Assembly: GCA_030043435.1 (NCBI GenBank)
Contig: JASHXR010000081.1
Span: 1-12,861, forward strand
DNA from: Microcaldota archaeon
GTDB taxonomy: Archaea; Micrarchaeota; Micrarchaeia; Micrarchaeales; CABMGC01
Reading direction: 5' to 3'
DNA length: 12,861 nt
Notes under the pieces: model-generated
What the model saw: the letters and a program-made list of their open reading frames with translations, nothing else
What the model was told of the DNA's origin: nothing
Database searches by the model: none
Shown here: one piece after another, positions 1 through 6,368 of the stretch
Layout: each line of letters begins with the position of its first letter
How positions within the stretch are numbered: position 1 is the first letter of the stretch
Position numbers and translations under genes: made by a program

Positions 1-16
1 CAGCAGATGCGGCGCG

Positions 17-1417
17 CTAGAGCGTCCTGAGCGCATCTATGGGCTCCATCTTCGAGGCCTTCCAGGCTGGATATATGCCGGCTATCATGCTTATGACCAC
101 TGCTATGGCAATAGCCTCGGCTATCACAGACAGGGTGAAGACGGGCTCCACAGAAGTAGAGGAGGTCGTGGTAGTGGATGGTGCGGCGCTGGCCGAGGTT
201 GAATAAAATTGCGCCCCTCCACCTGCTGTGGAGACGAAGGCCGTCCCTCCGCCTCCCCTACCTGAGAATCCTCCTGCGTCGCTGCCGAAGGTCCTTGCGC
301 CGGATCCTGCAGTGAAAGAGGTAGGTGCAGCGGCGGTGGGGGTGCTGTGCAGTCCACCTGCTGAAGAGATCGCGTATGAGGCCAGCACTCCGGAGCCGAG
401 GCCGAGAACCCCGCCGAGGAGGCCTATCACCACAGCCTGGAACATGAAGATCAGTAGAACGTCCTTGCTCTCGAACCCTATCGACTTGAAGATGCCTATG
501 TCGTGTATCCGCTCAGACACCGACATCAGCATCACGTTCATTATGCCTATCGCTGCTACGAGAAGCGAGATGCCTGCTATCACTATGTAGAGCGTGGTCG
601 TGCTCGAGGTTATAGACGAGAAGGTGGATGCCAGAGACGCAGTGTTGGTGACTCTTGCGTTGTCTCCGTATACGACCTCAAGGAGGGATGTCAATGCGGT
701 GACGCTGGACGCGCTGTTGGCCTTGACAAGTATCTCGCTGTACGAATCCTTGTCCAGCAGGACCTCTGCGTAGGATAATGAGAAGAAGACGCTGTCGTCC
801 ACGGATATGAGCGAGGTGCTGTGGTCGTCGAGGACTCCGGATATAGGGATGGCAATCTTTGACGAGGAGGAGCCTCCGCCCCCGAATCCGCCACCGCTGC
901 TTCCCGAGACTTCCAAAGTGCCGGTTTCGTTGGCCCCAATCTGCTGCACGTCAGGCTCAGAAGTTGACGAGAATGCTACGCTATAGCCTATGTCTGATGA
1001 TGGCGTCAGGTTATCCGAGTAGAGGGCTCCCTGATATAGGAAGGTGGAGTTGCCCATTATCTCGTCCAGCCCATTCGTACTCACCCCGAGTATCGTCACC
1101 GACTGGTTCTCTCCGTCGACTGTGAGCGTGCCGCTTCCCGTGACTATCGGAGTTACGCTGCTTACGTTAGGCAACGTCTCTATCTCAGCGACATCTGCGC
1201 TCGTCAGTAAGGTCTTGCCGCTGGGCGAGACCAGTATCGCGGTAGGACCGAGCGAACCCAGGGACTTCTGGATGCTGGCGCTTGTGCCTGCCGTCTGGGA
1301 TGTAAGCGCCACTATCGACGCTACCCCTATTATCACCATGATTATGGTGAGCGCGGTCCTTACCTTCTTCTCCTTCAGCTGGATTATGCCAAGCCTGACG
1401 ATATCCCTTACGTCCAT
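17..1417 (-). CDS. MacB/FtsX-type ABC transporter permease
   Basis: Predicted membrane permease of a MacB-like (type VII) ABC system, which usually couples ATP hydrolysis to mechanical work on extracytoplasmic substrates rather than to classical transport. The 466 residues show the family layout: TM1 about 21-43, a large external MacB_PCD-like domain about 44-270, then three C-terminal helices at about 276-298, 320-350 and 427-449. The FtsX signature lies around 300-340 (SERIHDIGIFKSIG) and the protein ends in the usual YPAWKASKMEPIDALR-type tail. Two features are unusual: a Gly/Ser tract at about 171-186 in the external domain, and a long Gly/Ser/Thr/Ala-rich stretch at about 351-425 between TM3 and TM4, where family members normally have a short loop. 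It starts 9 nt after the stop of the secreted-protein gene and is the third gene of the operon. The substrate is unknown. The family call is firm. Confidence 0.9.
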   Translation of the reverse strand: MDVRDIVRLGIIQLKEKKVRTALTIIMVIIGVASIVALTSQTAGTSASIQKSLGSLGPTAILVSPSGKTLLTSADVAEIETLPNVSSVTPIVTGSGTLTVDGENQSVTILGVSTNGLDEIMGNSTFLYQGALYSDNLTPSSDIGYSVAFSSTSEPDVQQIGANETGTLEVSGSSGGGFGGGGSSSSKIAIPISGVLDDHSTSLISVDDSVFFSLSYAEVLLDKDSYSEILVKANSASSVTALTSLLEVVYGDNARVTNTASLASTFSSITSSTTTLYIVIAGISLLVAAIGIMNVMLMSVSERIHDIGIFKSIGFESKDVLLIFMFQAVVIGLLGGVLGLGSGVLASYAISSAGGLHSTPTAAAPTSFTAGSGARTFGSDAGGFSGRGGGGTAFVSTAGGGAQFYSTSASAAPSTTTTSSTSVEPVFTLSVIAEAIAIAVVISMIAGIYPAWKASKMEPIDALRTL

Positions 1418-1426
1418 CTATATGAC

Positions 1427-2758
1427 CTACCTTGGCTTGGGCTTCTCGGCGCGCTTCCGCTTGTTGAGCATCGGCACTCCGACGAATATCACGGCAATGG
1501 CGGCTACGAAGGCGGCTATCGCGATATACAGGCCGGTATCACCGCTGCTGCTTGCGCTGGTGCTCAAAGGCGTACCTCCCGTAGTCGAGCCGGAGAGCCC
1601 GCTTGATCCTGAGCTTGTTATATTGACTGTGACGTTTACAATAGAGCTCAGCGCCTCCCTGAAGCTGCCGAGATAGTCAAGCTTTATAGGTATGGTGTAT
1701 GACCCTGACTTGACTGACGAGTTGGCCATGAGGGTGAGGCTGATGGGCGTAGGCGTCTCTGTGCCTATGCTGCCTATGTAATCTGAGCTCGTGGTGCCGT
1801 AATCAGAGAACCCGCTCGGCAGGATTGCTGTAGCGTTTGCATTCGAGACCCCGCTCGTGCCGGTGTCTGTTATTACAAGCGATATCAGGAAGATGCTACC
1901 AGGGGTGACGCTGGTTGGGGTGATGCTGATGCTTGACGGCACCATGACCACTGTTCCGCTGGAGAGCATTGAGAAGCTGTCCATCGCCTGCGCGAACTCC
2001 GTCCCGTTATACAGCGTTATAGAGACGTTGAACGGGAATATCTGCGATGCGTTCTCGTACATCTCCTCTGTAACGTTCACCGTGGCGTACGGAGCCAGGG
2101 AGCTTATCTCGATTGGCTTGTGGTTTATGAACGTTATCCCGGACTGGCTGCTTGAGATCGAGGTCTGGGCAGAGATGCTGTTAAGCGTAGAGTCGCCAGT
2201 GTTCTTGAAGCTTAGCGTCAGGTTGTTCACCTGCCCTGAGACCAGCACATCGGTAGATAGGTTCACCTGCAGCGGAAAGTCGGAGGGGCAGTTCAGCACG
2301 TCGAGGGTGACGTTCTTGACCTGGCTTGAAGTGTAGATGTTAAGATAGTCGAAGGTTATTGGTATCTCCAGAACTGTGAGCCCTGGAGACGTGTTGTAAT
2401 CGAAGAATATTGGCGCATCGATGACATCAGAGGTATGTGGATTTATGCTGTTCACTGTAATGGTGCTTGGCTGGATTATGTTCTTGTTGCTGAATGAGAG
2501 CTGGACGTCTGACATGCCGGCCCCATACGCGTTACCGTAATCGGTTATGTTTAGCGGTATGAAGTTTGTCAGGCCCCTGCACACAGTGATTGTGTTTGTA
2601 GTGATGTTGAACGTTGGGCTGGGAGGTATCGGAGCGCTGGTATTGGTGCCGCCATAATTGGACGAGTAGCCGTTAGACGCGTAGACTAGCGCAGGTACCA
2701 TCATGGCAAACAGCAGTAACGCTCCGATCTTCCTATACAAATCTTTTTCTATTTTCAT
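1427..2758 (-). CDS. Secreted, membrane-anchored S-layer-like (COG1361-type) protein
   Basis: Predicted surface protein of 443 aa. It has an N-terminal signal peptide (about 1-27, positive residues then a hydrophobic core ending LVYA), an all-beta exterior, and a C-terminal membrane helix (about 409-430) followed by a KRKR-rich cytoplasmic tail. Two internal segments, about 165-260 and 275-380, share the pattern 'long Thr/Ser stretch, N/DTG turn, then Asn-x-Thr', typical of CARDB/COG1361 'S-layer domain' repeats. A Ser/Gly/Thr linker (about 382-407) joins the repeats to the anchor. I count 15 N-x-S/T sequons in the predicted external part, so it may be heavily N-glycosylated. Cys60 and Cys157 are the only external cysteines and could form a disulfide. 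The gene lies one base downstream of the ATPase stop and 9 nt upstream of the permease. Similar triads (ATPase, COG1361 protein, FtsX-type permease) occur in archaea, but their role is not established. I assign no specific function. Confidence 0.8.
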   Translation of the reverse strand: MKIEKDLYRKIGALLLFAMMVPALVYASNGYSSNYGGTNTSAPIPPSPTFNITTNTITVCRGLTNFIPLNITDYGNAYGAGMSDVQLSFSNKNIIQPSTITVNSINPHTSDVIDAPIFFDYNTSPGLTVLEIPITFDYLNIYTSSQVKNVTLDVLNCPSDFPLQVNLSTDVLVSGQVNNLTLSFKNTGDSTLNSISAQTSISSSQSGITFINHKPIEISSLAPYATVNVTEEMYENASQIFPFNVSITLYNGTEFAQAMDSFSMLSSGTVVMVPSSISITPTSVTPGSIFLISLVITDTGTSGVSNANATAILPSGFSDYGTTSSDYIGSIGTETPTPISLTLMANSSVKSGSYTIPIKLDYLGSFREALSSIVNVTVNITSSGSSGLSGSTTGGTPLSTSASSSGDTGLYIAIAAFVAAIAVIFVGVPMLNKRKRAEKPKPR

Positions 2759-2759
2759 T

Positions 2760-3455
2760 TCAATTCCTCTTTTCCTCCTTTTCCAGCCGTCCGTCCTTTA
2801 TGTAGATTACATGGTCGCAATGCCTTGTCAGGTCGGGGTTATGTGTCACCATCACTATCGTGACCTTCTGCTTCTTGCATATCTCCTTGAAGAGCTTTAT
2901 GACCTCATCACCGGCCTTGGTGTCAAGGTTGCCCGTAGGTTCGTCGGCGAGTATCAGAGACGGGTTGTTGACAAGCGCTCGCGCTATCGCGACCCTCTGC
3001 TGTTGCCCGCCGCTGAGCTGCGTTGGCTTCAGATGAAGCCTTTCGCCAAGGCCCAGCCCGATGAGTATCTTGTCTGCCCTGGACCTTCTCTCAGCTTGCG
3101 TCATCGGGTTTACCATCAATGGCAATTCAACGTTCATCTCTGCATCTATGCCATTCACGAGATTGTACGCCTGAAAGATGAACCCAAGCTTCTGGTTCCT
3201 GAACTTGGCAAGCGTGACGCCGTCCATCTTGGAGGTGGGAATCCCGTCTATGTATACCTCGCCTCTCGTTGGTTTGTCTATGGTGCCGAGCATGTGCATC
3301 ATCGTGGATTTGCCGCTGCCCGAAGGGCCTACTATGGCGACAAATTCCCCCTGCTTCAGCGAAAAGGATACGTCAGTCAAGGCATCTACCTCTATTGCCG
3401 ATGACCTATAGACCTTGGAGACTTTGTCAACCTCCACAGAATATACGCCAGTCAC
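2760..3455 (-). CDS. ABC transporter ATP-binding protein (LolD/MacB-type)
   Basis: Cytoplasmic ATPase of the module, 231 aa. All nucleotide-binding motifs are intact: Walker [10 protein letters not shown] (43-51), Q-loop Gln95, signature LSGGQ (147-151), Walker B LILADE (167-172), D-loop NLD (176-178) and H-loop His205. Length and motif spacing match the LolD/MacB/FtsE branch, which pairs with four-TM FtsX-like permeases, here encoded two genes downstream. The start is a GTG at 3453-3455. No in-frame ATG lies between it and the upstream stop, and a start here gives the expected N-terminus before the first beta strand. A TATA-like box on the minus strand lies about 70 nt upstream. The gene overlaps nothing and is followed after one base by the surface-protein gene, so the three are very probably co-transcribed. 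The direction and nature of the transported or remodelled substrate cannot be read from the sequence. Confidence 0.93.
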   Translation of the reverse strand: MTGVYSVEVDKVSKVYRSSAIEVDALTDVSFSLKQGEFVAIVGPSGSGKSTMMHMLGTIDKPTRGEVYIDGIPTSKMDGVTLAKFRNQKLGFIFQAYNLVNGIDAEMNVELPLMVNPMTQAERRSRADKILIGLGLGERLHLKPTQLSGGQQQRVAIARALVNNPSLILADEPTGNLDTKAGDEVIKLFKEICKKQKVTIVMVTHNPDLTRHCDHVIYIKDGRLEKEEKRN

Positions 3456-3520
3456 GATATCACTAACTCGAACTATGTGCCGCTATTCTGACAGTAGTGT
3501 GGTGTACATCTGGCGGTCAG

Positions 3521-3530
3521 GATATATAAA
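3521..3530 (-). promoter_or_regulatory. TATA-like box for the ABC/S-layer operon
   Basis: Minus-strand TTTATATATC, a good archaeal TATA box. A start of transcription about 25 nt downstream (near 3497-3500) would give a leader of roughly 40 nt before the GTG at 3455. No other minus-strand gene could use it. Confidence 0.6.
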
Positions 3531-3543
3531 ACTTGTTATTACT

Positions 3544-3552
3544 TTCGTATTT
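3544..3552 (-). promoter_or_regulatory. Possible regulator half-site
   Basis: TTCGTATTT on the plus strand matches 8 of 9 positions of TTCGTTTTT, the left half of the palindrome that begins 24 nt further right. It lies 13 nt upstream of the ABC-operon TATA box. A single degenerate half-site can occur by chance in AT-rich DNA; its position is the only extra support. Confidence 0.3.
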
Positions 3553-3567
3553 TATGTCAACTTATAG

Positions 3568-3585
3568 TTCGTTTTTAAAAGCGAA
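3568..3585. promoter_or_regulatory. 18-bp near-perfect palindrome, candidate operator
   Basis: TTCGTTTTTAAAAGCGAA: the two 9-nt halves are inverted copies of each other at 8 of 9 positions. The same half-site (AAAARCGAA) recurs at 3628-3636 and twice at 4200-4219, upstream of the wHTH gene. The size and symmetry suit a dimeric winged-helix protein. It lies between the two divergent promoters. That it is an operator for the downstream regulator is inference. Confidence 0.5.
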
Positions 3586-3594
3586 GTGTAGTGT

Positions 3595-3607
3595 CTCTAA
3601 ATTAGAG
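3595..3607. repeat. 13-bp dyad CTCTAAATTAGAG
   Basis: Six-base arms CTCTAA and TTAGAG are exact inverted copies around one central A. It is unrelated in sequence to the AAAARCGAA motif but sits between two of its copies, so it may be a second protein-binding site. It has no U-run after it and the stem is AT-rich, so a terminator is unlikely. Confidence 0.4.
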
Positions 3608-3627
3608 GTTGTGACTGAGCGTGTAAT

Positions 3628-3636
3628 AAAAACGAA
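3628..3636 (+). promoter_or_regulatory. AAAAACGAA half-site upstream of a plus-strand TATA box
   Basis: Exact copy of AAAAACGAA, also found at 4211-4219. Both copies sit about 12-15 nt upstream of a TATA-like box, the place where archaeal activators often bind, next to the BRE. It is followed by GTG, as is the right half of the palindrome (CGAAGTG in both). Confidence 0.4.
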
Positions 3637-3650
3637 GTGATTGGAAATCT

Positions 3651-3660
3651 TTTTATATTT
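3651..3660 (+). promoter_or_regulatory. TATA-like box upstream of the two-TM protein gene
   Basis: TTTTATATTT on the plus strand. A transcript starting about 25 nt downstream would carry a leader of roughly 125-130 nt before the ATG at 3812, long for an archaeon. The alternative box at 3783-3790 would give an almost leaderless message, so which is used is open. Confidence 0.45.
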
Positions 3661-3782
3661 ACGTGGTATTAGAGATTGGCAGTGATGCCGGCGTATCTGC
3701 ATGGATAACATGACCGTAGCCACATTGAACTAAGGCAAGATGGTGGGACAGGCCACGTGACTCTTTTGCGGCTCGCTGGCGT

Positions 3783-3790
3783 TATTATAT
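3783..3790 (+). promoter_or_regulatory. Alternative proximal TATA-like box
   Basis: TATTATAT centred about 26 nt before the ATG at 3812, so a transcript from it would be leaderless or nearly so. It competes with the better box at 3651-3660. The presence of a GGTGG ribosome binding site at 3803-3807 argues for the longer transcript. Confidence 0.35.
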
Positions 3791-3802
3791 GCGAACGAAC
3801 AT

Positions 3803-3807
3803 GGTGG
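3803..3807 (+). promoter_or_regulatory. Ribosome binding site GGTGG fixing the start at 3812
   Basis: GGTGG followed by four A and then ATG. An out-of-frame ATG at 3801 overlaps it and reads into a different frame, so this site supports 3812 as the start of the two-TM protein. Confidence 0.5.
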
Positions 3808-3811
3808 AAAA

Positions 3812-4198
3812 ATGGCTACGAAGGCTGACTCGGGATGGTCGAACATTGAAAAGATAGGACTGGTGGTGCTTGCACTGGGAATCGCGTTCTTGGCTTACTC
3901 GGCATACAACTTTGTCATACCTAGTATACCGACGATAACCACGTCGCATGCGTTTAATGCAAGCGGATATCCAGGAAGCGGGAATTATGTAGGCGGAGGC
4001 GCTGGAGGGGGCGCAGCAAACTACAGCAGGTATGAATCTGATGCAGGAGCTGCGGGCTTCTCTCCGACAGCTTTTGAAGAGACCGGAACGCCATTCATAC
4101 TCAAAATAGGCGACATGCTCTCAGGAGCGCTGCTGGCGGTACTGGGCTTTGTCGTATTCAAGTATGGAGGGCTGAAGAAGGTGTTAAGGGCGAAGTGA
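3812..4198 (+). CDS. Small two-TM protein with glycine-rich external loop
   Basis: I do not recognise a family. The 128-aa protein has a hydrophobic helix at about 14-36, a 55-60-residue middle part, a second helix at about 97-118 and a basic C-terminus (KK, R, K), so both ends should be cytoplasmic and the loop external. The loop contains a Gly/Ala/Asn/Tyr-rich stretch at about 51-72 (GGGAGGGA core) and sequons at Asn49 and Asn70. There are no cysteines and no catalytic motif that I can see. It lies just upstream of the membrane-anchored regulator gene in the same direction, and divergent from the ABC/S-layer operon. A role as a surface or accessory membrane component of that system is plausible from context only. 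The ATG is preceded by GGTGG at good spacing. It looks real because of coherent topology and upstream signals. Confidence 0.75.
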   Translation: MATKADSGWSNIEKIGLVVLALGIAFLAYSAYNFVIPSIPTITTSHAFNASGYPGSGNYVGGGAGGGAANYSRYESDAGAAGFSPTAFEETGTPFILKIGDMLSGALLAVLGFVVFKYGGLKKVLRAK

Positions 4199-4199
4199 C

Positions 4200-4219
4200 A
4201 AAAGCGAATTAAAAACGAA
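4200..4219 (+). promoter_or_regulatory. Tandem AAAARCGAA pair upstream of the regulator gene
   Basis: AAAAGCGAA (4200-4208) and AAAAACGAA (4211-4219) are repeated 11 nt apart, about one helical turn, immediately after the stop of the two-TM gene and about 12 nt before the regulator's TATA-like box. Both 9-mers also occur exactly in the 3456-3811 region. This suggests autoregulation by the encoded winged-helix protein (inference). Confidence 0.5.
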
Positions 4220-4230
4220 ACGGAAGGAAC

Positions 4231-4240
4231 GTTTAATAAT
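4231..4240 (+). promoter_or_regulatory. TATA-like box of the wHTH regulator gene
   Basis: GTTTAATAAT. A transcript start about 25 nt downstream falls near 4260, beyond the upstream ATG at 4239 and just before the ATG at 4272. It therefore supports 4272 as the translation start. Confidence 0.45.
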
Positions 4241-4271
4241 GCAGAGGCGGCAAATAGAGTGTGGATATCTT

Positions 4272-5789
4272 ATGAGCAAGCATGGGAGCACTAAGGAGAA
4301 GATATTGAAGCTGATCTCTGGGGGGAAGACGAATCTCAGCAGCATCTCCGAAGAGCTGGATCTGGCGCCTTCCACGGTGAGCAAGCACCTCAATGACCTT
4401 GAGAGCGCAGGGCTGATAGAACCGAAGGACAGGGAGTTTGCCAGGAAGTGGAAGCACTATAGGATAAGCCAGCCAAGCGAGAGCAGGACTGAGAACGAGA
4501 TGATACTTAACAGCAGCCGCCTCTGGAAGAGCTCTGTGGTTGTCGCGGTCATAGCCATCGCCGTGGTGGGCTACCTCTACTTCACGAGCGTGAACTCAGA
4601 GTATATACCGATAAGCATAACCGACCCGCCCTCGGTCCCGGTAGGGACAACGGCGCTATACCTTAACTACTCCTCGCTGAGCGTGCACGTAGTCACAGGC
4701 AACTCGACGGGCTCGTGGATGCAGGTGAACTCAAGCGGCAGGCTCGATCTTCTGAGCCTCATAAACGAGAGCGAGGTGATTGGATCAGCGAAGATACCAA
4801 GCGGCGCCGAGATAGACATGGTGAGATTCAACATAACCTCGGCAAGCATAACAGTCGACAATGCCACCTACGGCGTGAGCCTTGCAGGCACCAGCGTCAG
4901 CGCAAGGGTCGATACGAGCAACAAGCTCAACTCCTCTTCAGGACTGCTCCTTGACTTCTCCCCAGTGGTGACTGAGCAGTATTCGGAGAATTTCACACCT
5001 GTGTTTGTGCTGATCCCTGCGCTCAGCGCAGCGGTCATGCCGTCTCCCGCAGGGCTTAGCGGTCCGCAGATAAGCAACTTTGTGAGCGGACACGCAAGGT
5101 ACCAGATGCAGCCGGGCCTTGGAGCGATGTTCCCTGTGCCCAGCGCAAACCTGACCGTACGTGCCTCTGTGAGCGGCTCAGGCAACTCTACCGCTCTCGC
5201 TGTCTCGCTCGTCAATGATGGCAACAGCAGTATAATGGTATACGGGATGATTGTAGGCGCGCCGCAGCCTGAAGGTAGAAACGCCACAATGAACGTCTCC
5301 GGAAACAGGTATCCGGTGCCACAGCAGGGCCAGGCAGGCGGCCAGTGGGTCACACGGCAGGACAACAACAGCATGTTCATAAACGGCGCGGCCCTAGGCA
5401 TGAACTCCTCTTACGCGAGGAACGGCACCTTCATGATCAAGCTCGCCACCCCAGTGAACAACATAATGATAGAGGGCGGGATACTGGGGGGAAGCGGCGG
5501 CCCGTATGGGCCGCAGTCTGGGCAGTTCGTCTTCATGAGCGGGCAGCCTGGCGCCATGCTTGTGGTATACAGCAATGAGAGCGTGGCGCTGTTGTCTCCA
5601 GGGCAGCAGCAGGTGCCTCCAACGAGCGCGATAGGATATGAGATACCGGCGCACGGCTCTGCCACGCTTGCGTTCTATGGGGAGCTGTTCCCGGGGATGG
5701 CGACGCAGCAGGAAAACTACACAGCACAGAACTACACTGTCTCGATAGTGACGGATGAAGGGATAGCAGTTGCTAACGCGACCTCCTAA
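4272..5789 (+). CDS. Membrane-anchored winged-helix regulator with external DUF4382-like domain
   Basis: Predicted one-component transmembrane transcription factor of 505 aa. Residues 8-66 form an ArsR/MarR-like winged helix: helix-turn-helix about 21-42 (SSISEELDLAPSTVSKHL) and a basic wing about 51-65. A single membrane helix follows at about 87-105, and the remaining 400 residues should be outside. Residues about 111-255 have DUF4382 character: a TDPPS-type first strand, a VTGNSTGSWMQV segment, LDLLSLINES and an IPSGAEIDMVRFNI strand. The C-terminal part (260-505) is Gly/Pro/Asn-rich beta protein without a family I know. There are 20 N-x-S/T sequons after the membrane helix. An in-frame ATG at 4239 would add 11 residues, but the TATA position and the N-terminus favour 4272. 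It overlaps the convergent DUF106 gene by four bases. It probably senses something at the surface and binds DNA beneath the membrane; the target is inferred from the repeated upstream motifs. Confidence 0.82.
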   Translation: MSKHGSTKEKILKLISGGKTNLSSISEELDLAPSTVSKHLNDLESAGLIEPKDREFARKWKHYRISQPSESRTENEMILNSSRLWKSSVVVAVIAIAVVGYLYFTSVNSEYIPISITDPPSVPVGTTALYLNYSSLSVHVVTGNSTGSWMQVNSSGRLDLLSLINESEVIGSAKIPSGAEIDMVRFNITSASITVDNATYGVSLAGTSVSARVDTSNKLNSSSGLLLDFSPVVTEQYSENFTPVFVLIPALSAAVMPSPAGLSGPQISNFVSGHARYQMQPGLGAMFPVPSANLTVRASVSGSGNSTALAVSLVNDGNSSIMVYGMIVGAPQPEGRNATMNVSGNRYPVPQQGQAGGQWVTRQDNNSMFINGAALGMNSSYARNGTFMIKLATPVNNIMIEGGILGGSGGPYGPQSGQFVFMSGQPGAMLVVYSNESVALLSPGQQQVPPTSAIGYEIPAHGSATLAFYGELFPGMATQQENYTAQNYTVSIVTDEGIAVANATS

Positions 5790-6358
5790 CTCTTGGCGGC
5801 GTTTGCTTTTGCAGCTCCAGTGGCCTTTGCCGCTGAGGCCTCGGCGGCCTTTGCTGCCGCAGTCTCTACCGCCTCTGCGGCCTCGGCAGCCTCCTGCTCC
5901 GCGTACTTCTTGCCGAACGACTTCTCGTCGACCTTCCGCAGGACCATCTGGGTGCTGAAGGAGATCGCCACAGTGAAGATGATGAAGTAGATGCTGTCGG
6001 TGAAGCCGGTGTACGTTATCGTGGTGACGAGGAGGTCCATGGTGCGCGTGCCGGATGGGAAGAGGTGCGGCAGCAGGAAGAAGTAGAATGCAACGGAGAT
6101 GACCAGGAGGATGGGCATCGAGCGCATCTGGTGCTTCGTGTTCTCCATGGCCACAGCAGACACCTCCTTCTGCTTGGCCATCATCTCCTCGGTTGAGGCG
6201 TGCGCCTTGGTCATCTCCTTGAGGTCGGCCATGTGGGCGTTGAGCTTCTTCTGCAGGCGGTAGGTCTTCTCTGCGCTCGAAATCTTCCTCTGTATTGAGA
6301 GCGAGATAGCTACATCTACAGCCGCTATGGCAGCCAGCTCCGGTATTATCAGGCTCAT
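5786..6358 (-). CDS. DUF106/EMC3-like membrane insertase (archaeal Ylp1-type)
   Basis: Archaeal member of the Oxa1/YidC/EMC3/Get1 superfamily, thought to help insert membrane proteins at the ribosome. The 190 residues show the family plan: TM1 about 3-22, a charged coiled-coil hairpin region about 24-75, TM2 about 80-99 and TM3 about 118-139. The C-terminus from about 152 is unusual: nearly 40 residues almost entirely of Ala, Glu and Lys, probably a charged helix or ribosome/RNA-contacting tail. The gene starts 10 nt after the adk stop, as in the conserved archaeal secY-adk-DUF106 cluster, although secY is not in this window. Its end overlaps the convergent regulator gene by four bases, leaving no room for a terminator between them. 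Confidence 0.88.
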   Translation of the reverse strand: MSLIIPELAAIAAVDVAISLSIQRKISSAEKTYRLQKKLNAHMADLKEMTKAHASTEEMMAKQKEVSAVAMENTKHQMRSMPILLVISVAFYFFLLPHLFPSGTRTMDLLVTTITYTGFTDSIYFIIFTVAISFSTQMVLRKVDEKSFGKKYAEQEAAEAAEAVETAAAKAAEASAAKATGAAKANAAKS

Positions 6359-6368
6359 TTGATCCCGT

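Larger units (their letters stand above)
3456..3811. other. 356-nt divergent regulatory region without a gene
   Basis: AT-rich stretch between the ABC operon (minus) and the two-TM protein gene (plus). It holds a minus-strand TATA-like box (3521-3530), plus-strand TATA-like boxes (3651-3660, 3783-3790), an 18-bp near-palindrome (3568-3585), further copies of its half-site (3544-3552, 3628-3636), and a separate 13-bp dyad (3595-3607). In 3684-3800 there are only tiny open frames (7-10 codons) and no tRNA or other RNA I can recognise. Confidence 0.7.

Noticed and set aside
3686..3730. Two short open frames (7 and 10 codons) in the leader of the two-TM gene
   Set aside because: Too short, no ribosome binding site and weak context; kept only as a note that they could be leader peptides.
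4239..4271. Upstream ATG extending the regulator by 11 residues
   Set aside because: It overlaps the TATA-like box at 4231-4240, so a transcript would start after it; the wHTH begins naturally at 4272.
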